DNA from: Ignavibacterium sp.
GTDB taxonomy: Bacteria; Bacteroidota; Ignavibacteria; Ignavibacteriales; Ignavibacteriaceae
Assembly: GCA_032027145.1 (NCBI GenBank)
Contig: JAVSMP010000001.1
Span: 896,903-960,902 of the forward strand
Length of the DNA stretch: 64,000 bases
Direction of reading: 5' to 3'
Both the position numbers and the translations under genes were made by a program. The notes below the pieces were generated by a model, which was given only the letters and a program-made list of their open reading frames with translations, searched no databases and was not told the origin of the DNA. Positions within the stretch are counted from its first letter, which is position 1, and each line of letters starts with the position of its first letter. Shown here in pieces: positions 8,737 through 16,485 of this stretch.

Positions 8737-10178
8737 AATCCATAAACAATTATTTACTAAGTAATATTAAAAAAGATAAGAACAGAAGGATACCATCTAT
8801 TATGCAGCCATTAAAACAAACTTTGTTATTCTTGCTGCTTAGTGTCAGTAGTTATTCACAGTTTAAACTTCCAGATTATAATCTCGTCCAGTTGGATAAT
8901 GGTTTAACTATTTATTTAATGGAGAAGAAAGATGTTCCGATAATTTCTATTTCTGTGGTCATGGATGCCGGTGCAGTAAGAGATGGTGATTTAAGCGGGC
9001 TTTCTTCATTTACTGCGGAAGCGCTGAAATTTGGAACAAGGAAATTTCTAAAAAATCAGATTGATTCAATTTTCAATTTTTATGGTAGCAGCCTTAATAC
9101 ATATTCCAGATCAGATTACTCAGGTATTTCTACGCAGTTTATGAAAGAACATTTATCGACTCTTTTACCGGTACTTGCAGAAATAATTAAAGCACCTGTT
9201 TTTCCTGATGAAGAAATAGTTAAAAGAAAACAAAGATGGATTTCAGAACTTGATCAGGCAAAAGAAAGTCCAAGACAGGTTATCGGTTCATACTATAATA
9301 AACTTTTATTTGATGACTCACCTTATGGGAATCCGGTTGACGGCACTAAGAAATCAATTGAACAAATAGACAGAGCCAGAGTTTTAGATTTTTATCAGAA
9401 GAATTTTAGACCCGAAAACTGTGCAATTGCGATTGTTGGTGATTTTAATTCTAATGAAATGGAAGCTCAGCTTGTTAATGTCTTTGCTGATTGGTTTACA
9501 ACTGCGCCTAAAATAATTTATGATACAAGACCTGATCAAAAAGAGCTGAAAGAACCTGTAGTTTATTTGATCAACAAAGAAAATGCAAGAGAAACCACAT
9601 TTATGATTGGCGGTTTTGGAGTACCTGTGAGTAATCCTGACAAAAGTCAGATTGACGTAATAAATACAATCCTTGGAGGCAGATTTACAAGCTGGTTAAA
9701 CGATGAGCTTCGTGTAAATGCCGGATATACTTATGGTGCAAGAAGCAGATTTACATCGTACAAAACAACCGGGACTTTTTATATCAGCACTTTTACGGCA
9801 AATCAATTTACTGAACCAGCAATTGATCTAGCATTAAAAACATATAACAGGCTTTTTGATAATGGAATTGATGAAAAAACTTTAGCTTCGGCGAAAAGTT
9901 ATATCAAAGGACAGTTTCCTCCTAATTACGAAACTTCTGGTTCGTTGGCTGGATTTTTAACACAAAAATATATTTATGGAATAGAAGATTCTTACATCAA
10001 TAATTTTGAAAAAGCTGTTGATGAAATGACAGTTACAAAAGCAAGTCAGATTATAAAAAAATATTTTCCAAAAGATAATCTGCAGTTTGTACTCATCGGT
10101 AAAGCAGATGAGATTAGAAACATTGCTAAAAAGTATGGAAGAGTGATTGAGAAAAATATCAGTGAAGACGGGTTCTAA
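8733..10178 (+). CDS. M16 family peptidase-like protein (non-catalytic partner)
   Basis: The second half of an M16B pair, 481 residues. It aligns by pattern with the M16 fold (LVQLDNGLTIYLMEKKDVPIISI, later GGRFTSWLNDELR.NAGYTYGARS) but has no HxxEH: the segment where it should be reads LSSFTAEALKFG. It therefore probably provides substrate-binding residues to its neighbour. The start is uncertain. ATG 8733 has GGAGG upstream and overlaps the previous stop, but puts 23 polar residues before the signal peptide. The internal ATG at 8802 (MQPLKQTLLFLLLSVSSYSQ) gives a normal signal peptide and has AGAAGGA 11 bases upstream. Confidence 0.9.
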   Translation: MKSINNYLLSNIKKDKNRRIPSIMQPLKQTLLFLLLSVSSYSQFKLPDYNLVQLDNGLTIYLMEKKDVPIISISVVMDAGAVRDGDLSGLSSFTAEALKFGTRKFLKNQIDSIFNFYGSSLNTYSRSDYSGISTQFMKEHLSTLLPVLAEIIKAPVFPDEEIVKRKQRWISELDQAKESPRQVIGSYYNKLLFDDSPYGNPVDGTKKSIEQIDRARVLDFYQKNFRPENCAIAIVGDFNSNEMEAQLVNVFADWFTTAPKIIYDTRPDQKELKEPVVYLINKENARETTFMIGGFGVPVSNPDKSQIDVINTILGGRFTSWLNDELRVNAGYTYGARSRFTSYKTTGTFYISTFTANQFTEPAIDLALKTYNRLFDNGIDEKTLASAKSYIKGQFPPNYETSGSLAGFLTQKYIYGIEDSYINNFEKAVDEMTVTKASQIIKKYFPKDNLQFVLIGKADEIRNIAKKYGRVIEKNISEDGF

Positions 10179-10196
10179 AGTTTAAGTAAATCGAAT

Positions 10197-10240
10197 TGGA
10201 ACACGGATTAAACTAATCAAACGGATTAACCCGTGTTCCA
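10197..10240. terminator. bidirectional terminator hairpin containing repeat copy 2
   Basis: TGGAACACGG (10197-10206) pairs with CCGTGTTCCA (10231-10240), a 10-bp stem between two convergent genes. The loop is a copy of the GGATTA-rich repeat (CGGATTAAACTAATC, ACGGATTAAC) also seen at 1345 and 23709. Confidence 0.65.
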
Positions 10241-10251
10241 GTTTTATAAAC

Positions 10252-10896
10252 CTACTTGAAATAAAAAGTAATTACATCAACAAATATTTTTATTTTATTT
10301 AAAACAGGATTTTTTGTAGAAACAATTTTGTCTCCTACAATTTGATTCCATTCATTTTCAAATAAATTTTCATAATCGTAATAAAGCTGCACAGAATAGC
10401 AGTCAGATTCCAGATTTCCTTTTTCAAAAATTGCATAACCGCCATAATCCCAGTCAAAGCCCGAAAACTTAAAATGTTTTCCATTTAATTTAATCAGTTC
10501 TTTTAATTCCGTGCCAATCCTAATTCCATTATCAATTTCCCAAAGAGACTTATCACCATGAATTTCAATCCACTCAGGATATTTGAAGTTAACAGTATCG
10601 CGCCACTTAACAAAAAAGGATTGTGGAGTATCTTTAAAGAAAACGGTGCCGATAATTTTTTCAGTACCTTCACTATACCACCTTTCAACTCGTTCCGAAT
10701 TATTTTTACCGGTCATTTTTATCAGCTCAGTTTCAGTTGTTTTGGAATTAAGCACCTGATTGCCGATACAAGGAGTTAGAACGAAATCACTTTTAACCTG
10801 AGCAAAAGCCGCATCAGATAAAAGGAAAACAATTAAAGCACCTAATGTTTTGAGTGAAAATGCATTGTTATATATTCTAAATCTAAAATTATACAT
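10252..10896 (-). CDS. secreted protein of unknown function
   Basis: A 214-residue protein I do not recognise. After a positively charged start there is one hydrophobic segment (LKTLGALIVFLLSDAAFAQ), so it is probably exported. The mature part is rich in Trp, Tyr and Lys, with IGTVFFKDTPQSFFVKW and GFDWDYGGYAIF segments that suggest a beta-rich fold. The ATG at 10896 shares its A with the TGA stop of the upstream gene (TGATG), which points to translational coupling; a TTG one codon earlier is also possible. It is the last gene of a four-gene leftward run. Confidence 0.75.
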   Translation of the reverse strand: MYNFRFRIYNNAFSLKTLGALIVFLLSDAAFAQVKSDFVLTPCIGNQVLNSKTTETELIKMTGKNNSERVERWYSEGTEKIIGTVFFKDTPQSFFVKWRDTVNFKYPEWIEIHGDKSLWEIDNGIRIGTELKELIKLNGKHFKFSGFDWDYGGYAIFEKGNLESDCYSVQLYYDYENLFENEWNQIVGDKIVSTKNPVLNKIKIFVDVITFYFK

Positions 10897-11273
10897 CAAG
10901 AAATTTCTGCCTCCTTATTCCACCAACTGTTAAAGGAATTACAAAGATTATTTTTATCAAAACGACAAAAAAAGATACCGTCTAACTTAATTAGATTTTC
11001 TTTATGAATGCTAAAGTATCTGCACCAACATCTGCAAATGCCGGCATTGTTTTCAAAGGATAAAATCTCATAATTAAATTTAAGATTAGATTGATCTTTA
11101 AATAACTTTTCTGCTGATGATTTGATTTCTTCTCTTCCACTTGCAGGTGGATTAAAAGGTGAAGTGTAGTAAACTGAATCAATTGAAAATAAATTAGAAA
11201 AAACAGCAGAATTTTTATCCACCCAGGACTGGCTGAACACTTTCATCCAGGTTTTAAAATCCACCCCATTCAT
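10896..11273 (-). CDS. NTF2-like / SnoaL-like protein
   Basis: A 125-residue protein with the cone-shaped NTF2/SnoaL fold pattern: an N-terminal helix (FKTWMKVFSQSWVDKN), then D.....Y.SPF....GREEI block, an NLKFNYEILSF strand and a final FDKNNLCNSFNSWW strand. Such proteins are binding proteins or small enzymes; the ligand here is unknown. No signal peptide is present. I start it at the ATG at 11273, just past the upstream stop, with AGAAG upstream; an upstream in-frame ATG at 11297 would overlap the thioredoxin gene. It is coupled at its end to the secreted unknown gene. Confidence 0.75.
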   Translation of the reverse strand: MNGVDFKTWMKVFSQSWVDKNSAVFSNLFSIDSVYYTSPFNPPASGREEIKSSAEKLFKDQSNLKFNYEILSFENNAGICRCWCRYFSIHKENLIKLDGIFFCRFDKNNLCNSFNSWWNKEAEIS

Positions 11274-11275
11274 AA

Positions 11276-11743
11276 TTACTTCTTTTTTGGTTTCCACTTA
11301 TTTAAAAATTCAACAAACTTTTCTTTACTATAATCTTTGTCCTTTTCCAGTTCGCCGGTATTTTGTGAGTGTAATAAAGCACCGTCTTTTTCTAGCATAA
11401 AGAAATGCGGATAACCATCTATCGGCGGATATTGAGATAAAAACTTTTCATTCTTATTTTCTTTGCTGTAATTCACTTTAAGAATTATAAAGTTTTCTTC
11501 CAGCAATGATTTTACTTCTTCTGTGTTCTGCATAAAAGCATCAATTCTATGGCACCAGATACACCATTCGCCGCCGACATCGAGTATAATTCTTTTATCG
11601 GATTGCTCTGCTGCCTTAATAGTTATCTTTAGATCTTCAAAAGGATCTCTGTCCGGATCAAACTTTAAATGTGATTTATTATCCTGAGCAAATGAGTTGA
11701 GGAAGAATAACAGAAAGAAAACAAATAAAGGTTTTGAAAACAT
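11276..11743 (-). CDS. secreted thioredoxin-like protein (WCIWC)
   Basis: A 155-residue thioredoxin-fold protein. The signal peptide MFSKPLFVFFLLFFLNSFAQ sends it to the periplasm. The active site is GGEWCIWCHRID with Cys61 and Cys64, and the cis-Pro loop is visible as DGYPHFFML. Tryptophan before and inside the CxxC (WCIWC) is the pattern of the thioredoxin-7/YyaL-like branch and recurs in the lipoprotein at 18911. Its role is probably thiol-disulfide exchange on envelope proteins. It is the second gene of a run that begins with the YqaA-like gene, 19 bases upstream. Confidence 0.85.
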   Translation of the reverse strand: MFSKPLFVFFLLFFLNSFAQDNKSHLKFDPDRDPFEDLKITIKAAEQSDKRIILDVGGEWCIWCHRIDAFMQNTEEVKSLLEENFIILKVNYSKENKNEKFLSQYPPIDGYPHFFMLEKDGALLHSQNTGELEKDKDYSKEKFVEFLNKWKPKKK

Positions 11744-11762
11744 GTTGAATCCTGTTTTTATA

Positions 11763-12377
11763 TCAAATAAAATATTTAATAACTAAAAATCCGCCTATAA
11801 GCAAAACTGTAAAAACCAGGGCAAGCCAGTTAAAATATTTATCAATAAATGACTTTATATGCGGACCGAATTTCCAGATTAAAAACGCAACGAGAAAAAA
11901 TCTTGCGCCGCGGCTGATAACAGAAGCGACTATGAACATAACTAAATTAATGTTAAAAGCACCTGCTGTGATCGTGATAAGTTTGTAGGGAATTGGTGTA
12001 AATCCGGCAGTAAATATTATCCAGAAATCATATTCCTTATACATATCCTGAATTTTGTAAAATCCCTCAGGAGTAAATGATGGAATATTATTAAAGAAAA
12101 ATTGTGCTATACCTGAAAATTCATTTGAAGGTGTCCACCACAAAAAATGTCCGATCACATAACCTAATAATGCACCAAGGACAGATCCAATAGTACAGTT
12201 TGCTGCAAACTTAAACGCTTTGGATTGAGAGCCTAATACTAATGCAATCAAAAGTGCATCTGGTGGAATTGGAAAAAAGGATGATTCAGCGAAAGCCAAT
12301 ATAAACAGGGCAATTGCCCCGTATTTAGTATCAGCCCAGTGAAGAACCCAATCGTAAAGTTTTCTAACAATTTTCAT
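11763..12377 (-). CDS. YqaA/DedA-type (VTT domain) membrane protein
   Basis: A 204-residue inner membrane protein of the VTT/DedA superfamily, YqaA branch. These proteins are linked to lipid scrambling and membrane homeostasis. The hallmark FAESSFFPIPPDALLIAL is at residues about 30-47, followed by the GSVLGALLGYVIGHFLW segment, the re-entrant region FTPIPYKLITITAGAF and a last hydrophobic helix. Start chosen at ATG 12377 (MKIVRKLYDW); a TTG four codons upstream is the alternative. It is the first gene of the leftward four-gene run. Confidence 0.88.
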   Translation of the reverse strand: MKIVRKLYDWVLHWADTKYGAIALFILAFAESSFFPIPPDALLIALVLGSQSKAFKFAANCTIGSVLGALLGYVIGHFLWWTPSNEFSGIAQFFFNNIPSFTPEGFYKIQDMYKEYDFWIIFTAGFTPIPYKLITITAGAFNINLVMFIVASVISRGARFFLVAFLIWKFGPHIKSFIDKYFNWLALVFTVLLIGGFLVIKYFI

Positions 12378-12970
12378 AATTGAGATCAAACTTAAATGAT
12401 TTTAACCGAATTAAAAAACTGCAGATATTCTAATGGCATAATTTCTGAACATATATAATCAACTTTTGGCAAATATTGATGAAGATTTTGCAATTTTTCA
12501 CGTAGCTATCTTACTGAGTTCTGATAATATTACTTCAAATGCAACATTATCAGAGGAAACAGGGGATTTTATGAATTGATTGATTGAATTTAGAAACTGT
12601 TTGACTTTGATTAAAATGTATTAAGATAAGAATTAAACTCTCTAAATGTTATATAATATACTTTTAGCTAATACCAATAGAAGTTTTATCTAAACTGTTT
12701 CTCAGCTAATTGTCAGATTTAATTTTAAATTTTTAATACATATAGCGTATTTTGTCTGAAAATTATTTTTTATATATTGTTTTCAGCTAAATTTAGTAAG
12801 CTTTGAGCATATATTTATAATCATATATATTTGATTAGGCATATTTGACAATTAATAATTTAAACTACAGACTTATGTAGTGTCGGTATTGAGCTAAACA
12901 AGTATCTTATAATTAAAAGAATCAGGGATATTTAACTAACTATATTTGATCACATAAGGAGAGAGATAAA
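12378..12970. other. 593-bp AT-rich intergenic region with repeated AGCTAA
   Basis: No convincing gene. A short open stretch ending at about 12579 encodes fewer than 50 residues and lacks a good start. Four AGCTAA motifs occur at 12666-12671, 12704-12709, 12785-12790 and 12892-12897, on the side of the rightward lipoprotein gene; the first lies inside the palindrome TTAGCTAA. They could be regulator sites. A strong ribosome site (AAGGAGAGAGATAAA) precedes the ATG at 12971. Confidence 0.4.
12429..12470 (+). repeat. intergenic element, copy A
   Basis: This 42-base stretch shares TCTAATGGCA, then AAT, CTG and ATCAACTT at the same positions with 14206-14247. The middle is variable. The shared blocks at equal spacing suggest a common origin; the function is unknown. 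Confidence 0.4.
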
Positions 12971-13396
12971 ATGAAGAGGACCTTTACATTTTTGTTGGCG
13001 GCACTAACTGTGTTTGCATTTATTAGTTGTAAGGACAATTCGACCTCACCAAACAATACTGGCGGATTTGGCGGTGGCGGAAACGGCGGCGGTGGTGGCA
13101 GTGTAACCTTTACTGTTAACCTTGCACAGGATCAGCAGCAGCAATATTTTTTTGAATTCAAACCAAGTACACCTGTGGTAATTAACACCATCACAGCAAA
13201 TTGCCCAGCCGCTGGTGTTAATAATGAACAGGTAACAGATAATGGCACAACTGTTTACGATGCCAACAATCCGGCTTATGTTGGGCCAATTACTGTTCTT
13301 GCCCAAGGACAGAAATGGGATTTTTCAATTGTTGGAAAAGTGGGAAGCAGTACTGGAGCTTCATACACTTCGACAACAAGCATTACAATTCAATAA
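12971..13396 (+). CDS. glycine-rich lipoprotein of unknown function
   Basis: A 141-residue lipoprotein. The signal MKRTFTFLLAALTVFAFISC gives lipidated Cys20. It is followed by a flexible linker KDNSTSPNNT and a Gly-rich tract (about residues 31-45) that would hold the C-terminal domain away from the membrane. The rest is Thr/Ser/Val-rich and probably a small beta-sandwich (PVVINTITANCPAAGVNNEQ, WDFSIVGKVGSS). I do not recognise a family. It is followed after 28 bases by an outer membrane barrel gene on the same strand and before a terminator, so the two form an operon. Confidence 0.8.
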   Translation: MKRTFTFLLAALTVFAFISCKDNSTSPNNTGGFGGGGNGGGGGSVTFTVNLAQDQQQQYFFEFKPSTPVVINTITANCPAAGVNNEQVTDNGTTVYDANNPAYVGPITVLAQGQKWDFSIVGKVGSSTGASYTSTTSITIQ

Positions 13397-13424
13397 TTAT
13401 TAATAATCATATACGGAGAAAACA

Positions 13425-14054
13425 ATGAAATCACTTAAGCAACTGATTATTTTGTCAGTTTTTCTTTTTCTATCCACAAATATTCTTGCTCAAACTACAG
13501 TAATGATTGGTCCAAGAATATCGGGTAATTTTAATATTTATAATGCAAAAGGACTAACCGGAAGCTGGAACGGAATCGGTGCTGGATTTGGGGCAACAGT
13601 TGATGTTACTTTTGGGAGAATGCTTGGATTGATGGTTAATCTGACCGCATTTGATATGAGAAATTTTTCTAACTCACAAACTCAAAACAATGTTACTCAA
13701 GAAACTTCTCTTAGTCTTTCTTATCTTGCAATTGATCCAATGTTTAAGATGGAGTTTAGCGGATTTTACATGACTGCTGGACCATCATTAGGTATTAAAC
13801 TAAATTCAAGTGGTGAGTCAACACAATCGGCAACAGGTCAGCAGCCAGTTGTTCAACCGATGAACCCTGAAACGAAATCTATTCGTTTTGACATTGCTAC
13901 AGGTATCGGATATACATTTAAACTTGCTCCTGATATGGGGCTGGGTACAGATTTTCTGGTTTATATCCCAATAACTGATACTTATAACTTCCCTGGACAA
14001 AGCAACAGCGTTCTTTCATTAAAGTTTGGCGCATCACTTAAATTTAAACTTTGA
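13425..14054 (+). CDS. outer membrane beta-barrel protein
   Basis: A 209-residue barrel protein of the small porin-like/PorT-like class. The signal peptide is MKSLKQLIILSVFLFLSTNILAQ. Alternating hydrophobic residues and Gly/Asn turns follow (VMIGPRISGNFNIYN, GAGFGATVDVTFGRMLGLMVNL, FYMTAGPSLGIKLN), and the last strand is VLSLKFGASLKFKL, typical of an outer membrane C-terminus. Probably 8 strands. The substrate or role cannot be told. It is the second gene of the lipoprotein-barrel operon, ended by the terminator at 14083. Confidence 0.82.
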   Translation: MKSLKQLIILSVFLFLSTNILAQTTVMIGPRISGNFNIYNAKGLTGSWNGIGAGFGATVDVTFGRMLGLMVNLTAFDMRNFSNSQTQNNVTQETSLSLSYLAIDPMFKMEFSGFYMTAGPSLGIKLNSSGESTQSATGQQPVVQPMNPETKSIRFDIATGIGYTFKLAPDMGLGTDFLVYIPITDTYNFPGQSNSVLSLKFGASLKFKL

Positions 14055-14082
14055 TTTCCTATTTAAGACTGTTTATTTACAC

Positions 14083-14116
14083 AAAACCCCCAAAGAAATT
14101 TCGGGGGTTTTTTTAT
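14083..14116 (+). terminator. Rho-independent terminator
   Basis: AAAACCCCC (14083-14091) pairs with GGGGGTTTT (14103-14111) and runs into a T-tract. It closes the lipoprotein-barrel operon. Confidence 0.9.
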
Positions 14117-14394
14117 GTAAAAAATAATCCAACTTTGTAAAAAAGACTGAATTTTTAGCTTAAATGTCTTTTTAAGCTATTTATTGTGCAAAAATTCTAA
14201 TAAAATCTAATGGCACAATAACTGTCATTAAACGATCAACTTGCGGACTTACAATTAAACCTAAAGTGTTTTGTGCAACTAATTAAAAGCAATAGGATTT
14301 GTACCCGCATACCCATTGTTTTGTTACTTTTTTAATAGATTTGGGTGCCCCCAAAAACGGTTTTTTTTACTAATCACAAATAATAGGAGAATGT
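14117..14394 (+). promoter_or_regulatory. structured leader with attenuator-like hairpin
   Basis: This 278-base region before the barrel gene at 14395 contains three inverted repeats in order. AGCTTAAA/TTTAAGCT spans 14157-14178, and TATTGTGC/GCACAATA spans 14182-14220. TTTGGG-TGCC-CCCAAA spans 14340-14355 and is followed by AACGG and eight T. The last looks like a short terminator placed 40 bases before the ATG, so the leader may control read-through. It matches no riboswitch class I can name. The ribosome site is AATAGGAGAATGT. Confidence 0.4.
14206..14247 (+). repeat. intergenic element, copy B
   Basis: Counterpart of 12429-12470: it shares TCTAATGGCA, AAT, CTG and ATCAACTT at matching spacing. 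It overlaps the second hairpin of the leader of the barrel gene at 14395. Confidence 0.4.
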
Positions 14395-15657
14395 ATGAAA
14401 GAAATTATTTCTTTCTTTTCAAATAACCTTTTAAGAAAAGGGTTATTATTTACTCTGGTTTTCACTTTTGCTGCAACAATGTTTGCACAAGAAGGTGAAA
14501 AAAAAGATATGCGTTACGGTGGATTTGCAAGATTATACAGTATGGGCGATAATCCTTACATTATTGATCCTGATAATATAAAATATAATACTGCATATTC
14601 TTCTGTTTACTCTAACTTCTTATGGGGAGATATAGGCTCATCTGCTTTTTCATCAACAGATGGTGTCGGGCAATTTGCAGCATTTAACTATAGAATAGGC
14701 AAAGAATTTACTATTGGTGCAATGCTAAGCAGAAATGATTTTTCTGCAGCAAGCATTGCTTCATTATTTGCAAATGATCTGGTTAACCAAATTAACAGCA
14801 ATGTATCTGGTGCAGCCATAATTCCTCTAGACAATAATTTTGAACTTCTTGCATCATATTCGTTTGGAACTTTTGTTGTTGGACTTGGTGCCTCTTATTC
14901 TTCCACAACAAACGATTTTACTCCTGCCACAGGTACTGGTGATAAAAATGGTGCATCTCAGTTTGGAGTTAATCTTGGTATTATGGGTAAATTATCACCA
15001 CAGTTTAATTTAGATGCTTCTTTCTCATTAGCTCTTCCATCAGCAAAATATACACCCGGTACTGGTAACGTAGTTGAAGCAAGCAGTACTTATATGATGG
15101 CTAATGCAAGAGGTTTTCTAAAAATTTCCAAAGTATTTACCTTGGTGCCGACTATTACCTTTGCCAATCAAAGCGGTTCATATAGTGTCGGCTCTCAATC
15201 AACAGATTTTCCATCTATGATGAGTTTCGGAGCTGGCGTTGGGTTAACATATCAGGTTGAAAATGTAATTATTTCTGGCGGACCAGCATTTATGTTTGAA
15301 AGTACTACTACACCTGCTGATTCAGGTACTCAACCAGAATTAAAAGACAGCCGGTTTGTATTTCCTGCATGGAATTTTGGTGTTGAATGGTTTTTAACTG
15401 ATTGGTTAATCGGCAGAGCAGGATATGTTGCATCAACTTCTTCAGTTACAACTCAGACACCAGCATCGTCAACTACAGTCAACGAGCGTACAAGAACTAA
15501 TTTTGGACGTGGTGATGTTAGACTTGGTATAGGATTCAGATTCGGAAGCTTCTCTTTAGATGCAACGGTTAATGATGAAATTTTAAGAGAAGGATTTAGA
15601 ATTGTTGGCGGACCGAATAATACATTCGCTTACTTGTCGGCAAGTTTCGGCTTTTAA
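14395..15657 (+). CDS. large outer membrane beta-barrel protein
   Basis: A 420-residue outer membrane protein. The signal peptide is longer than usual, with a charged part (KEIISFFSNNLLRKG) before the hydrophobic core and a cleavage site near MFAQ-EG. The mature part is made of alternating strands with Gly and Asn turns (LFANDLVNQINSN, FELLASYSFGTFVVGLGASYSS, FNLDASFSLALPSAKY) and ends FAYLSASFGF with the terminal Phe expected for barrel insertion. The pattern would allow 12-14 strands, comparable to FadL/porin-sized barrels, but no family motif is seen. It is a single gene between a structured leader and the terminator at 15668, so it is probably regulated on its own. Confidence 0.8.
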   Translation: MKEIISFFSNNLLRKGLLFTLVFTFAATMFAQEGEKKDMRYGGFARLYSMGDNPYIIDPDNIKYNTAYSSVYSNFLWGDIGSSAFSSTDGVGQFAAFNYRIGKEFTIGAMLSRNDFSAASIASLFANDLVNQINSNVSGAAIIPLDNNFELLASYSFGTFVVGLGASYSSTTNDFTPATGTGDKNGASQFGVNLGIMGKLSPQFNLDASFSLALPSAKYTPGTGNVVEASSTYMMANARGFLKISKVFTLVPTITFANQSGSYSVGSQSTDFPSMMSFGAGVGLTYQVENVIISGGPAFMFESTTTPADSGTQPELKDSRFVFPAWNFGVEWFLTDWLIGRAGYVASTSSVTTQTPASSTTVNERTRTNFGRGDVRLGIGFRFGSFSLDATVNDEILREGFRIVGGPNNTFAYLSASFGF

Positions 15658-15667
15658 TTATTAACAA

Positions 15668-15697
15668 TAGGCTGTCTGTAAATGACAGCCTACTTTT
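15668..15697 (+). terminator. terminator hairpin
   Basis: TAGGCTGTC (15668-15676) and GACAGCCTA (15684-15692) form a 9-bp stem followed by CTTTT, ten bases past the stop codon of the barrel gene. Confidence 0.8.
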
Positions 15698-15776
15698 AAA
15701 TTTGCCAATAGTGTTTTTTTTATTAATTTTAATAAGCAAATAATTAACTAATCTAAAATAAACGTAAGGAAAAACT

Positions 15777-16304
15777 ATGAAAAGGTTACTTTTTGTTTTC
15801 TTGATTTCAGCTCTCTGTACAAGTTTTACCAATGCTCAATTTTCCCCCAATAAACATCATTTAGGACCAAGTGTTGGATTTTCTTTTCTCGGTTCAACTC
15901 CACAGTTTGGTTTAAATTATGAGTATGGTATGGATGTAAAAGATTTTGGGTTAATTGGTATTGGCGGTGTTGTCCGTTATTGGAGTTATAGTGAAGATTA
16001 TTTTTCAGGTAAATGGAAGTACACTGATATTTTGGTTGGTGCACAGGCAAATTATCATTTCAAAGTTGGAGATGGTAAATTTGATCCATGGCTTGGTGTT
16101 ACATTAGCTTATGATGCCGGTTCAGTTTCCTGGGATGGTCCAGGTGGAAATAACTATTCCTCCCCGACTTATGGTGGAATGTTCTTCGGCGGTAATGCAG
16201 GTGCAAGATATTGGTTCTCACCAGCAATTGCAGTTTCTGCCAGACTTGGATTTGGTTCACTTGGTTACGGCGGATTGGACCTTGGCGTAGATTTCAAATT
16301 CTAA
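15777..16304 (+). CDS. small outer membrane beta-barrel protein
   Basis: A 175-residue barrel protein with signal peptide MKRLLFVFLISALCTSFTNAQ. Strands with aromatic residues at their ends are clear (HHLGPSVGFSFLGS, FGLNYEYGMDV, KYTDILVGAQANYHF, FDPWLGVTLAYDAG, FFGGNAGARYWFSPAIAVSARLGFG), and it ends LDLGVDFKF with a terminal Phe. Eight strands are likely, as in OmpW/OmpX-sized proteins. The SD is AAGGAAAAACT. Single gene, flanked by terminators on both sides. Confidence 0.82.
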   Translation: MKRLLFVFLISALCTSFTNAQFSPNKHHLGPSVGFSFLGSTPQFGLNYEYGMDVKDFGLIGIGGVVRYWSYSEDYFSGKWKYTDILVGAQANYHFKVGDGKFDPWLGVTLAYDAGSVSWDGPGGNNYSSPTYGGMFFGGNAGARYWFSPAIAVSARLGFGSLGYGGLDLGVDFKF

Positions 16305-16344
16305 TTTACTGAGGTATTAAAATAAAAATTATTTAGAATCTTTT

Positions 16345-16425
16345 AAGAGGTTGTCTCAAAAGGTATAATTGTAAGGCTTCCTAAAGTCTGACAAAAAATG
16401 ATCCTATGCGACAGCCTCTTTTTTT
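16345..16425 (+). terminator. long-looped terminator or element end pair
   Basis: AAGAGGTTGTC (16345-16355) pairs with GACAGCCTCTT (16410-16420) with one G-U pair, followed by a run of T to 16425. The 54-base loop is unusually long; the two ends look like the termini of a very small mobile element, but no target duplication is evident. Confidence 0.55.
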
Positions 16426-16485
16426 AAATTATAATAAGAGGCATCCTCTTTTTTAATTAATTATCTTAAATACAGTGGAGAAATA

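Noticed and set aside
12421-12580. A small gene in the gap after the YqaA gene
   Set aside because: Fewer than 50 open codons, no ATG with a ribosome site, and the region overlaps the paired intergenic element.
16345-16425. A miniature insertion element
   Set aside because: The inverted ends and T-run are explained by a terminator; no target duplication is visible. A genome-wide copy search would be needed.
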